Source: Methanobrevibacter sp.
Lineage (GTDB): Archaea; Methanobacteriota; Methanobacteria; Methanobacteriales; Methanobacteriaceae
NCBI RefSeq assembly: GCF_030539875.1
Contig: NZ_JAUNXI010000002.1
Location: 1-64,000 of the forward strand
Length of the DNA stretch: 64,000 nucleotides
Direction of reading: 5' to 3'
Part shown: in pieces, positions 16,222 through 25,882 of the stretch
How positions within the stretch are numbered: position 1 is the first letter of the stretch
How the letters are laid out: each line of letters opens with the position of its first letter
Made by a program: the position numbers and the translations under genes
Notes under the pieces: model-generated
The model's database searches: none
What the model was told of the DNA's origin: nothing
What the model saw: only the letters and a program-made list of their open reading frames with translations

Positions 16222-17367
16222 ATGGCAGACAAGCGTGATTACTATGAAGTTCTTGGAGTGGATAAATCTGCTGATGAAAAGACAATAAAAAAAGCTTATC
16301 GTAAATTAGCAAGAAAATACCATCCGGATGTTTGTGACAGACCTGATGCAGAAGATAAGTTTAAAGAAGTAAGTGAAGCTTACGCAGTCTTGTCTGATGA
16401 TGAAAAACGTCAAAGATATGATCAATTCGGCCATGCAGGAATGGATGGATTTACTGCAGAAGACTTCTATCAAAACGTAAACTTCGAAGATATTTTCCAA
16501 GGATTCGATATAGGAAACATTTTTGACATGTTTGGTTTTGGTGGAGGTTCACGTTCAAGAGGCGGAAGAGCTGGCCCTCAAAGAGGCTCAGACATCTACA
16601 CTGAAGTACCAATAACTTTAGAAGAAGCATTCAATGGATGCGAAAAAGAAATAAGAATTACTAGAAGTGAATTATGTCCTACATGTAACGGATCAAAGTC
16701 TAAACCCGGATCCTCTCCAGAAACATGTAAAGTATGTGGCGGAAGCGGACAGATTAAAGAAGTCAGCAACACATTTCTTGGACAAATGGTTAATGTAAGA
16801 CCATGTAGAGAATGTGGAGGCAGTGGAAAAATCATTACTGACCCATGTGATGAATGTCATGGAAGAGGCAGTATTAGAAAAACTAAAACAATCAAAATTG
16901 AAATTCCGGAAGGAGTTGATGAAGGAAACCACTTAAGAGTTTCAGGTGAAGGAAACTGTGGTGAAGCAGCAGGTCTGGAAGGAGATTTAATTGTTACAGT
17001 GCATATTAAAAAACACAAAAAATTTGTGCGTGAAGGACATCACTTATACCTAGATCAGCAAATTAGTTTCCCTCAGGCGGCACTTGGTGATTTAATTACC
17101 ATTCCTACTATTGAAGGAAAAGAAATTGAGTTTAAAGTTACACCCGGAACACAAAGTGAAACTGTTTATAAGTTAAGAGGCCAAGGTATGAACTCTGTTA
17201 GACATAATGGCAGGGGAAACCTTTATGTAACTGTAAAAGTGGTTGTTCCTAAAAAATTAAATTCAAAACAAAAAGATTTGCTTAAACAGTTCTCTGAAAT
17301 TAGCGGAGATGAAATTAAACATGTCGAAAAAGGGCTTTTCGACAGAGTAAAAGAAGCAATGAAGTAA
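16222..17367 (+). CDS. dnaJ: Chaperone DnaJ (Hsp40)
   Basis: A 381-residue full-length DnaJ. J domain at residues 5-70 with the HPD tripeptide (KYHPDVCD) that stimulates DnaK ATPase; a Gly/Phe-rich region ([15 protein letters not shown]); a zinc domain with four CxxCxGxG-type repeats ([30 protein letters not shown]), where the first has lost the final glycine; then the C-terminal substrate-binding domain. The ribosome binding site is AAGGTGA at 16211-16217. Confidence 0.96.
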   Translation: MADKRDYYEVLGVDKSADEKTIKKAYRKLARKYHPDVCDRPDAEDKFKEVSEAYAVLSDDEKRQRYDQFGHAGMDGFTAEDFYQNVNFEDIFQGFDIGNIFDMFGFGGGSRSRGGRAGPQRGSDIYTEVPITLEEAFNGCEKEIRITRSELCPTCNGSKSKPGSSPETCKVCGGSGQIKEVSNTFLGQMVNVRPCRECGGSGKIITDPCDECHGRGSIRKTKTIKIEIPEGVDEGNHLRVSGEGNCGEAAGLEGDLIVTVHIKKHKKFVREGHHLYLDQQISFPQAALGDLITIPTIEGKEIEFKVTPGTQSETVYKLRGQGMNSVRHNGRGNLYVTVKVVVPKKLNSKQKDLLKQFSEISGDEIKHVEKGLFDRVKEAMK

Positions 17368-17420
17368 ATTAGATAATACTAATTTACTTTCCCACATTTA
17401 TACTGACAATAGGTGATGAT

Positions 17421-17645
17421 ATGCCGATTGGTGATGGAATACCATTATATGATTTAAAAGAAATAGGTTATAAAGTAGCCATTATATTCGGAGCGTTAAT
17501 TGTAATTTATGGCGTTTTATGGTTACTTGCCGCGTTAAAAGTAATTCCAGCTATCGTATTTGCAATATTTCCCCAAATTGTTTTGATTTTAATTGGAATA
17601 TTTATAATTTACATGGCTGTAGACCGCAAAAAGAAATATTATTAA
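17421..17645 (+). CDS. Small two-helix membrane protein
   Basis: A 74-residue protein with two hydrophobic stretches (VAIIFGALIVIYGVLWLLAA and IVFAIFPQIVLILIGIFIIY) and a short charged end DRKKKYY. No family recognised. It follows dnaJ by 53 bases in the same direction with ribosome binding site AGGTGATG at 17411-17418, so it may be the last gene of the chaperone operon. T-rich sequence after 17645 could end the transcript. Confidence 0.7.
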   Translation: MPIGDGIPLYDLKEIGYKVAIIFGALIVIYGVLWLLAALKVIPAIVFAIFPQIVLILIGIFIIYMAVDRKKKYY

Positions 17646-17915
17646 TTTCTTAATTTTTAAACCATCTTAAACTTCATTTTTCTCTTTTTTATCTGAATTT
17701 GCACTACTTCTTGATTACACAATCCAAAACTATTTTAAAAAAAAATTGAAATTTGACTTGAAATTTAACTACCAAATAATTGAAAATAACTAAGATTAAA
17801 TTAATAGTTCTAAAAAACCATCCAAAATTAAGAAAAGAACATTCAAAATAATTAATAGCTATTTTGAAAATAACAAATATAAATTTAGTTATCTATATGA
17901 AAAAATAAAAAAATA

Positions 17916-17940
17916 ATAGAGATAAAAATCCCTATCTTTT
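17916..17940 (-). terminator. Terminator hairpin of the first adhesin gene
   Basis: On the minus strand ATAGGGAT-TTTT-ATCTCTAT forms an 8-bp stem with one mismatch overlapping the adhesin stop codon, followed by a T-rich run. The second adhesin and the CobN-like gene end in hairpins of the same design, with the stop codon inside the stem region. Confidence 0.5.
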
Positions 17941-20900
17941 AACTACAATTTTAACAGATTTTGAAGATGCAGAATAATAACCGTTACCTGCAAATTTAAC
18001 CACAGAAGTGTAAGATCCTTTTTTGGTTAATTTGGTAATCTTAAAAGTAGCTTTACCTTTAGAATTGGTAACTGCTTTGTAAGTTTTACCTTTAACTTTA
18101 ATAGTAACTTTGACTTTCTTAATAGCCTTACCCTTATTGTCTTTTAAAGTGACAGTGTAAGATTTGACTTTAGATTTAGCTTTGAAAGTCTTTTTAGCTG
18201 CGGTTAATTTGGTTGGTTGTTTGGTTATTTTTATTTTTGCATTTAAGCTAGAAGCTTTAAAGTTATTATCTCCTGCAAATTTCATTTTCAAAGTGTAAGT
18301 GCCCACTTTAGAAGCGGAAAGTTTGAATTTGATTACACCTGATGAATTTGTGGTGTAAGTTTTGGTTTTACCATTAAAGTTAATGGAAACTTTTTTGTTT
18401 GCCAAAGCTTTTCCGTTTGCATCTTTTAAAGCAATATTATAGTATGATCCGGATTTAACAGCAGTTAAGTAAACGCTTACTGAAGTTTTTGCAACAATTT
18501 TAGTTGCAGACGGTGCAACAGCAATAGAACTTTCTACAGATTTAGGACCGTATACCTCATCACCATTAAATGAAACTACAACATTATAAATTCCTGCTGC
18601 AGGATTAAGTTTGAATATGGCATGACCATTTGCATCGGTAGTTGAGTTATAAACAACACCATTAATTGTTAAAAAGAGAACAATGTTTGAAATCGGATCG
18701 CCATTTTCATCTACCACTCCCACAGAGAAATCAGCACCTTTAATATAATCGGTAGATATACTTGGTGCAAATATGATAGTTTTTAATGAAGGAGTGTTAT
18801 TGGTAGCTATAACCGCACCATCTGAAACAATTGAATTTGCCCCAACGCCTTTTTTAGATGCCAGATAATTTTTCTCTACAGTTAAATTAGATCCTGTGGC
18901 GTTAATTGCATAATCCCCAGTAGTTCTAATATCATTACCTGAGACAAGAACATTTCCTTTTAATGTTTTAAGACCTGTTCCTGATGTAACAACAGAATTG
19001 TTTTTAATTAATACATTGCCTTTAGTACTGATACCTAAAGAGTTTAAAGGCAATAAAGAATCTCCAGTACTGCTATTGCCCATTTCGGAACCTACAGTAT
19101 AAATATTGTTAGAAACAATAGTGCCGTTATTCTTGATACTTGCAACAATACCGTAAGTGTAATTACCGGTAGCCATAATTGTATTATTAGAAATATATGG
19201 GTTAGGTTCCAGTAATTCCATACCGCAAGCAGCATAAGCATTAATCTCAATATTATTACTATCATAAGTAATGTTTTCAATAGGGCCCATATAGCTTGCA
19301 GAATAAATACCATAAACGACATTTACGGCATTTACAGCAATATGATTATTTCTCAAAACACCATTACTTGACAATGCATCAATATTAACACCATTAGCAT
19401 AGTAATCATCAGAAGAAATATCTACGAAATTGTCACTGAGAGTAAAATTATCTGCAGAAACATAAACTCCATAAATATACTTGTGGCCTTCAGCATTAAT
19501 CGTATTATTAGAAATTAGAATATCTGAACTGACAATCGGATAAATCAGATTGTAATCCTCGTCAAATTCAAAACTGTAAGGATTGCTTCTTACACTTAAC
19601 ACATAAATTGTATCATAACTGCCGCTTATATTATTATACTTAAGATTGACACGATTATTTGTGAATTTTACATCTTCACAGTAATACAAAACAATACCTT
19701 CAGAATAAACTGTTGGTTCATAAGTTAAAGGGTCATATTTCACATCAGAAGAAGGAATGCCAATAACTATATTGTTATTATCAACAGTAATGTTTTTAGC
19801 AGCAATTTTTTTATTTTCATTACCATTTACACGGATAGCATTATTAACAAAACTTCCATTAGTATTTCCAATAAATAGAATATCATTATTAGAAATTGTC
19901 ATGTCACCTACATTGGAGTAAATCGCATAACTTTCAACATCACCAGCAGCACTAACATTAATCTTGTTATCAGTTATAGTAAACCTACCTTTTTCAACAA
20001 GATTAACACCAATACCTGTGGATTTAATATCATTTTTCTCGATTAACACATTACCTTTTACACTTACTCCTAAAGAGTTTAAAGGCAATAAAGGATCACC
20101 AGTACTATTGGCACCATTATTTGACCCCAAAGCAGATATTGAATTATTGGAAATAGTACCGTTATTTTTGATGCTTGCTACAATACCGTAAGTGTAATTA
20201 CCATCCATAACAAGATAATTATTTGAAATGTAAGGACTAGCCTCAACAACTTCAATACCGCATGCAGCATAAGATTTAACCATAATCATGTTATTTACAT
20301 AGGAAATGTTTTTAATAGCTCCATATAACTGGTAGGAATAAATTCCATATCCTGCAGAAGGGGAGTTTATGCTTATTACATTATTGCTTACAACACCATC
20401 AGATGAAGGGCCGTCTACGTTAATTGCATTTGCATAATATAAATCCGCTGAGGAATTAATCACATTATTTGAAATTTTAAAATCATCAGCAGAAACGTAA
20501 ATAGAGTAGATATAATTATGGCCTTTAGCAGTTATTGTGTTATTGATAATTTCAACATTAGAACAGACAATCGAATCTGCAAAATTATAAGGATTTCCCC
20601 TTACACTTAATGCATAAACTGTATCATAATCACCGTTAAACTTATTATATTTTAAATCAAGACGGTTATCTACAAATTTTACCCCTTCACAGTAATAAAA
20701 TACTATACCTTCAGAAAAAGTTTTTGCCGCATAAGTTGTAGGATCATAACCGACATTTACAGAAGGAATATCAATATTCATTATGTTGCCTTCAACAACA
20801 GTATTTTTAGAAGCAACAGCAGAACCTTCATCACCGGTTACTCGAATAGCATTATTAACAACAGTACCGTCGGTATTTCCAACATAGTTTATAGTATTGT

Positions 20901-21435
20901 TAATAATTTTTAAGTCATTTACAGCATTAGCAAAAATAGCATAACTGTCTACCCCTTCAAGAGTTTTGAAATTAATCATGTTATTGGATAAAGTTACACC
21001 ATTTACATTTTCTATATTAAATAAAAAAACATCAGAATGAGCAAGAGTAAAACCATCAATTACGACATTATTAGCTCCGATAATGAAACTAACATTATTA
21101 AGTGCAGTGCCGTTACCGGATAATTTAATGGTTTTACCAATTGTCATATAATTGACATCAAGTCCAGTAAAATCTCCTTCAAATATTAATTCATCACTTG
21201 TTACACTATCCAATAATGTTCCATCATTTCCAAAATAATCATGGAAATTATCTTTATTAACAACATTGGATTGTGTTTCTAGAACAGAAGGCTCTGATAA
21301 AACAGACTCATCAGAATCAACTTCCATAACTGCTTCATCAACAAGCCCCCCATTATCATTTACGGCAACATTCTCATCAGAAACAGCAAAAACCGCACTA
21401 GCAGACAATAGCATTACTGAAAACAACATTACCAA
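17932..21435 (-). CDS. Adhesin-like surface protein: duplicated beta-helix plus three Ig-like domains
   Basis: A secreted protein of 1167 residues from the TTG at 21435. That start leaves the signal peptide without its basic end; an in-frame ATT at 21459, five bases after GAGGTG, would give a proper one beginning with Lys-Leu-Lys, so the true start is probably 21459. Residues 90-880 are Asn-rich parallel beta-helix coils of the pectate-lyase/NosD type (many NNxI and SNNxI rungs). Residues 148-480 and 486-820 are two copies of one unit. Residues about 888-972, 980-1073 and 1076-1167 are Ig-like domains, increasingly lysine-rich towards the C-terminus. No LPxTG motif or C-terminal membrane helix is present, so the basic Ig domains may hold it to the wall. 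Adhesin-like proteins of this build are numerous in Methanobrevibacter. Confidence 0.92.
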   Translation of the reverse strand: MVMLFSVMLLSASAVFAVSDENVAVNDNGGLVDEAVMEVDSDESVLSEPSVLETQSNVVNKDNFHDYFGNDGTLLDSVTSDELIFEGDFTGLDVNYMTIGKTIKLSGNGTALNNVSFIIGANNVVIDGFTLAHSDVFLFNIENVNGVTLSNNMINFKTLEGVDSYAIFANAVNDLKIINNTINYVGNTDGTVVNNAIRVTGDEGSAVASKNTVVEGNIMNIDIPSVNVGYDPTTYAAKTFSEGIVFYYCEGVKFVDNRLDLKYNKFNGDYDTVYALSVRGNPYNFADSIVCSNVEIINNTITAKGHNYIYSIYVSADDFKISNNVINSSADLYYANAINVDGPSSDGVVSNNVISINSPSAGYGIYSYQLYGAIKNISYVNNMIMVKSYAACGIEVVEASPYISNNYLVMDGNYTYGIVASIKNNGTISNNSISALGSNNGANSTGDPLLPLNSLGVSVKGNVLIEKNDIKSTGIGVNLVEKGRFTITDNKINVSAAGDVESYAIYSNVGDMTISNNDILFIGNTNGSFVNNAIRVNGNENKKIAAKNITVDNNNIVIGIPSSDVKYDPLTYEPTVYSEGIVLYYCEDVKFTNNRVNLKYNNISGSYDTIYVLSVRSNPYSFEFDEDYNLIYPIVSSDILISNNTINAEGHKYIYGVYVSADNFTLSDNFVDISSDDYYANGVNIDALSSNGVLRNNHIAVNAVNVVYGIYSASYMGPIENITYDSNNIEINAYAACGMELLEPNPYISNNTIMATGNYTYGIVASIKNNGTIVSNNIYTVGSEMGNSSTGDSLLPLNSLGISTKGNVLIKNNSVVTSGTGLKTLKGNVLVSGNDIRTTGDYAINATGSNLTVEKNYLASKKGVGANSIVSDGAVIATNNTPSLKTIIFAPSISTDYIKGADFSVGVVDENGDPISNIVLFLTINGVVYNSTTDANGHAIFKLNPAAGIYNVVVSFNGDEVYGPKSVESSIAVAPSATKIVAKTSVSVYLTAVKSGSYYNIALKDANGKALANKKVSINFNGKTKTYTTNSSGVIKFKLSASKVGTYTLKMKFAGDNNFKASSLNAKIKITKQPTKLTAAKKTFKAKSKVKSYTVTLKDNKGKAIKKVKVTIKVKGKTYKAVTNSKGKATFKITKLTKKGSYTSVVKFAGNGYYSASSKSVKIVVKR
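18976..20994 (-). repeat. Tandem duplication of a 1-kb beta-helix unit inside the adhesin
   Basis: Protein residues 148-480 (DNA 19996-20994) and 486-820 (DNA 18976-19980) match along their whole length, sharing blocks such as VNNAIRV, YYCE, NYTYGIVASIKNNGTI and LLPLNSLG. The second copy carries a small insertion (FEFDEDYNLIYPI). The first copy has diverged clearly at DNA level, so the event is not recent. Confidence 0.85.
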
Positions 21436-21587
21436 GACGATTGAACACTTTAGTTTAATAATTCCACCTCATTTAATAATACTTAAATCAGACAATAGTC
21501 AAAATTATTTGATAAAAAATCCCAATATATTGACTATGATTAATATTTAGTAAATAAGAATATTTAAAATTTGTCAAATTAAAACTT

Positions 21588-21623
21588 AAAAAAAGAGATA
21601 AGAATAAAGGAAAAATCCTTTAT
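21588..21623 (-). terminator. Terminator hairpin of the second adhesin gene
   Basis: ATAAAGGA (21604-21611) and TCCTTTAT (21616-21623) form a perfect 8-bp stem with a 4-base loop. On the minus strand it is followed by a run of T at 21588-21594. The hairpin overlaps the stop codon. Confidence 0.65.
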
Positions 21624-24600
21624 CTTTTAATTGTAATTGTTTTTGATATAGTGCATCCGCCATAAGTCGATGTGACTGTATATTTACCTACTTTTAAATT
21701 TTTAATAGATAATGTGGCAATACCTTTACTGTTAGTTTTTACACTATATTTTTTACCTTTAATCTTAAAGACAACTTTTTTGCTCTTTAAGATTTTACCA
21801 TTCTTGTTCACCAATTTGACAGGGAATTTAATTGTTTTAGCTTTCTTTTTAACAACATTCTTAGCTATTAAAGTAGGTTTAAAAGTTATCTTGCTTAAAA
21901 CTTTAGTAGATTCATACTGAGCGGTTACTGTATAAGATCCAGCTTTTAGATTAATAGACTTATACGCCTTACCGGATTTATCTGTTTTAACCTTGTATGT
22001 TTTACCATTCACTTTAATAGTTACAATTTTGCCTGCACCAACATATTTACCGTCAATACCTTTAACACGGACAGTATATTTAATAGCATTTCCATAATAA
22101 ACCGGATTGTTTTTATATTGATAAATTGAAGGTTTATACTGAGCTATTAACTTAGCTTCACCACTTGATGATTCAAAGTTATCATTTTCAACAGCCTCTG
22201 CAAGCAATTTATAAGTACCATATGCAGGAACTTCAGCAACTAAAGTGGCTACGCCATTTTTATCAGTTTTTGCCTGACCGATATAAACGTATTTTACTTG
22301 GAACCTATAAAATTTAACTGTAATCCCAGGTATAGGATTTCCGAAGCCATCCTTTACAACAACAACAAATTTTCCATCAGAATTTGGAACTGCAGTTACA
22401 TCCTTATAGATAATATTAGAAATGCCCTTATCAATAGTTAAAATAGAATTGAACTGTTTAGTTAAATAATCCTCTTTAACTGCAACAGCAACAATAGAAT
22501 AATCGGCAGGAGTGTAAGAATCATCGAATTTATATCTTAATGTTGCTACACCATCTTTAGAAATTGCACTGCCGATTTCCTCATCCTCGTTGATATAAAA
22601 TTTAACCAGTACCCCATCAACACCAACATTCAAAACAATATCTGCAGTGCCCAAATAATTAAGAGTTATATCTGGAAGGATTCCCTCAAAAATATAGACA
22701 TAATTACCACTGACAACATTGTTATTTGTATTATTAATAGCTTTATCACCTATACCTTTTTCGGAATTTAAATAATTATCAATTAATGTGTTGTTGACAG
22801 CCAAATCACTAACAATAACCGCATAGCCTTTTGTAGAAGTTATATTATTATCGGAAATGATGTTACTGGAAGATTTGGATTTGAGATAAATGCCTGCCAA
22901 TCCAATACCAAATGAATCATAAACCGGATAGGTTATTTCCTCACCAGTTATATTATTGATCACCATATTTTTCACAATAGTATTATTTAAAGCATTTGAA
23001 AGTCCAATGCCGAATGCCTGTTTGGCTTTAATATCAAATATATTGTTATTTATAGTATTGCCATTTGAATTGAACGCTTCAAGCCCATAAACAATATCGG
23101 AATCCAATTTGAAAATATTTGATTTAACAATAGAATCATGAGAGATTTCTAAATTAATACCATATGAGAAATTATTAGATTTGGCATTGACAGTATTTCC
23201 GCTAAGAGTGGTATTTTGTGATGCATAACCAACTACCAAACCCTGAACAAAATAAGTTCCTTCTAAAACAATATTATTGTTAATGAACTTGTTATTAGTT
23301 GCACCTTTTCCTTCAGGAATAGGATGACCAGTATTGTGACCCAGTACCCCCATACCATAAATATAGGTATCATTAGCTTTTATATAAACCTCATTGTATG
23401 AAAAAGTATTATTGTGACTATTGAAATATAAATCTATGCCTACAGCAGAATTTGTAGACAAATTACTGTGGCCAGCAGAACTTGAATTAAATTCAACAGA
23501 TGTCTTATTAAGTTTGGAAGTTACAGTTACTTTATTTCTAGAAACATTACATTCAGAGGAATAAACCATTAAAATACCATAAGTCCTATACACTTCGGTT
23601 AAAACATGATTTCCAGCAATTGTATTGCCGCTTGTACAAACAGAATTGCCATCTACACATGAAGACCCATCCACACAAGACGAACCGTCAACACAAGTAG
23701 ATCCATCTACACAAGAAGAACCGTCAATACAAGTGGAATTACCATCAACGCAATGACTGCCTTCAAAAGCATGTTCAACTCCTGTTCCGACAGTATAGAT
23801 AGTATTATTAATAAAATTACAATTTTCAACACTTATAGCAAGTAATGTGTAAGTTAAATAATTACCATTAGAATAAAGTTTGTTGTTTAAAACATCAATA
23901 TCACTAGATTCTACAGCATAAATCGCATATGCTGCATTTGGATCTGTTACGTTAATGTTACAATTAGAAATTGTTGCGCCATAGGTATTGTATGCAAGAA
24001 TTCCCCATGCATTTATTCTTTCTGAATCTTTATTTTTAATTGTTAAATTTTCAATCCAAACACCGTCAGAAACCCTGAATGTTGTATTGTAAAAAATCGG
24101 GTTTTTTCCAGTTATTTTAACTGCAGAATTAATGTATAATACTCCCATATTCACAAAGGTGCCTTCGAAGTACAAAATATCTCCATTTTTGATTAAAGTC
24201 TTTAAAGTGCCCCCTACCTCAAAATAATCACTATAATTTTCAGGAGTGACTGTGTAGGTTGTTCCATCGAAAATGTATTTTGGTTTTGACGGGTCAAAAG
24301 AACCTTCAGGAGTTGCAATGAGCTTACCTTTCGGAATTGTATTATTTTCAATAGTCCATGTAGTGGATGCATTAATTTCCCTTGCATCAATTGCATATTT
24401 ATTTTCTGTGGAAATATTATTATCAACAATTGTTAAATTTCCAGGCATTCTTCTAGCACTTTCCTTGTTAATTAGGACGCCAATACCATTGCTGCAGGAA
24501 ATATTATTACCGGATACAACCAAACCATAATGTTCGCCTTTCCAGAAGATACCTGCACCGGAAGTGGTAGTTATATTATTGTTTTTGATAGAAATATTGC

Positions 24601-25732
24601 TTCCACTAGGTTGAATACCATATCCGGAGGATACAACTTCAATTTTGTTATTTTCAATGATTACATTATTAACCGCATAAATTGCACCATAACCATTAAT
24701 TATTTTTGCATTTTCAATGGAATTATTTCTTATTATTGAATTTGATGAACCTGCAATTGCATACTGTCCCCCAACCTCAATATTAGGATGGTTAAAATCT
24801 GCACCGGTAATATTGATAATTCTATTATTAACTATATAGTTAGGTGAAATAATTGAAGAAGATGAAATACCCATATATGCGCCAATTACTTTATTAGAGT
24901 CTATTCTATTGTATCCTCCCATTACTTGAATACCATAACCCCATGATGTTGGCAATACATTATATTTTACGGTGTTGTTATAAATTACATTATAATTAGA
25001 AACACCTCCGTCTAAAGGACCTCCTTCATAGCTAGATAAATATATTCCATTTGCATCATCACATTCAATATGATTGTTTGCAATATAATTATGATGGGCT
25101 CCACTAAGAACAACAGGTGAAGTTGACCTAGTTCCCTGACCTGCTCCGTAATTAATGCCGTAAGCACTAAATAAATTATTTGTTACATTATTGTAATTTG
25201 CATTATTAGCAATACAGATAGCGTAGGAAGACCTGCCAGTATTGTTAATAAAACAGTTTTTTACAGTACAGTTATTTACCCCGTTTAAAAAAATTCCATA
25301 ACTTTCATCTGCAGTATTAGCAATTTTTAAACCAACAATGGAACTTCCGGCAGCTCCATTATAAAATGTAAAAACACAATTTTGCATTGGTTTTGAACCG
25401 GAATAAACAATATTTAAAGATTTATTAAAATTAAATTTATTTCCTTTCCAATCTCCGGTGAAATTAATAGTGTCTCCCGCCTTAACATTAGGAGAAATTA
25501 AATTTCCATTTTTATTAAAATACGTAGAATAGCTAGCCGCATTTATCTCATGCGTAGTAGCTTCATTTGAATTACCCTCAGAAAGCGGAATGCTTTCTTC
25601 AGATAACGAATCATCTAAAATAGTTTCATCACTACTTAAAGTATCATTTACATCCTCACTAGCACAAACAGTGGCCATTGACAGGAAAAAAAGTAGCAAT
25701 AAAACCAATGATACCTTAGTTTTCTTAATCAT
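21620..25732 (-). CDS. Adhesin-like surface protein with beta-helix, cysteine ladder and Ig-like domains
   Basis: A secreted protein of 1370 residues. Signal peptide at residues 1-24 (basic MIKKTK, then LLLLFFLSMATVCA). An acidic Ser-rich stretch follows, then two beta-helix regions (about 85-470 and 520-1020), each introduced by a similar YSxYF...GG/GNLxxxxxxGDxxxFxG start. Residues 661-699 hold seven cysteines at spacings of 6 or 7 in a CVDGSS-type repeat, which is unusual. From about residue 1025 there are four Ig-like domains ending in a lysine-rich one (KGKKYSVKTNSKGIATLSIK). No C-terminal anchor is seen. It is a neighbour of a similar adhesin and probably separately transcribed, since each gene has its own hairpin. 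Confidence 0.92.
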   Translation of the reverse strand: MIKKTKVSLVLLLLFFLSMATVCASEDVNDTLSSDETILDDSLSEESIPLSEGNSNEATTHEINAASYSTYFNKNGNLISPNVKAGDTINFTGDWKGNKFNFNKSLNIVYSGSKPMQNCVFTFYNGAAGSSIVGLKIANTADESYGIFLNGVNNCTVKNCFINNTGRSSYAICIANNANYNNVTNNLFSAYGINYGAGQGTRSTSPVVLSGAHHNYIANNHIECDDANGIYLSSYEGGPLDGGVSNYNVIYNNTVKYNVLPTSWGYGIQVMGGYNRIDSNKVIGAYMGISSSSIISPNYIVNNRIINITGADFNHPNIEVGGQYAIAGSSNSIIRNNSIENAKIINGYGAIYAVNNVIIENNKIEVVSSGYGIQPSGSNISIKNNNITTTSGAGIFWKGEHYGLVVSGNNISCSNGIGVLINKESARRMPGNLTIVDNNISTENKYAIDAREINASTTWTIENNTIPKGKLIATPEGSFDPSKPKYIFDGTTYTVTPENYSDYFEVGGTLKTLIKNGDILYFEGTFVNMGVLYINSAVKITGKNPIFYNTTFRVSDGVWIENLTIKNKDSERINAWGILAYNTYGATISNCNINVTDPNAAYAIYAVESSDIDVLNNKLYSNGNYLTYTLLAISVENCNFINNTIYTVGTGVEHAFEGSHCVDGNSTCIDGSSCVDGSTCVDGSSCVDGSSCVDGNSVCTSGNTIAGNHVLTEVYRTYGILMVYSSECNVSRNKVTVTSKLNKTSVEFNSSSAGHSNLSTNSAVGIDLYFNSHNNTFSYNEVYIKANDTYIYGMGVLGHNTGHPIPEGKGATNNKFINNNIVLEGTYFVQGLVVGYASQNTTLSGNTVNAKSNNFSYGINLEISHDSIVKSNIFKLDSDIVYGLEAFNSNGNTINNNIFDIKAKQAFGIGLSNALNNTIVKNMVINNITGEEITYPVYDSFGIGLAGIYLKSKSSSNIISDNNITSTKGYAVIVSDLAVNNTLIDNYLNSEKGIGDKAINNTNNNVVSGNYVYIFEGILPDITLNYLGTADIVLNVGVDGVLVKFYINEDEEIGSAISKDGVATLRYKFDDSYTPADYSIVAVAVKEDYLTKQFNSILTIDKGISNIIYKDVTAVPNSDGKFVVVVKDGFGNPIPGITVKFYRFQVKYVYIGQAKTDKNGVATLVAEVPAYGTYKLLAEAVENDNFESSSGEAKLIAQYKPSIYQYKNNPVYYGNAIKYTVRVKGIDGKYVGAGKIVTIKVNGKTYKVKTDKSGKAYKSINLKAGSYTVTAQYESTKVLSKITFKPTLIAKNVVKKKAKTIKFPVKLVNKNGKILKSKKVVFKIKGKKYSVKTNSKGIATLSIKNLKVGKYTVTSTYGGCTISKTITIKR
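23636..23752 (-). repeat. Seven-copy 18-21 bp repeat coding for a cysteine ladder
   Basis: Minus-strand units of 18 bases (21 at the two ends) code for C-[VI]-D-G-[SN]-[ST], giving Cys at residues 661, 668, 674, 680, 686, 692 and 699 of the adhesin. Third codon positions vary among units, so the protein sequence rather than the DNA is being held constant. Confidence 0.9.
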
Positions 25733-25847
25733 AACACAACACTCACATTAAATTCGATTACAGCTTAAAATAAAATTAAATTAAACTTTAAGAATAATCT
25801 ATTAAGTATTATATTTATAATTAAAGTATATTTAAAAATTTCTAAAA

Positions 25848-25882
25848 ATAAAAAAAAGTTGATGATTAAATTAATAATCATC
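25848..25882 (-). terminator. Terminator hairpin of the CobN-like gene
   Basis: GATGATTA (25861-25868) and TAATCATC (25875-25882) form a perfect 8-bp stem containing the stop codon; on the minus strand AAC and then a T-run at 25848-25857 follow. Confidence 0.7.

Noticed and set aside
20040-20110. Repeated blocks in the adhesin taken as possible insertion sequences
   Set aside because: The copies are in frame within one coding sequence and carry no transposase or terminal inverted repeats; they are protein domain duplications.
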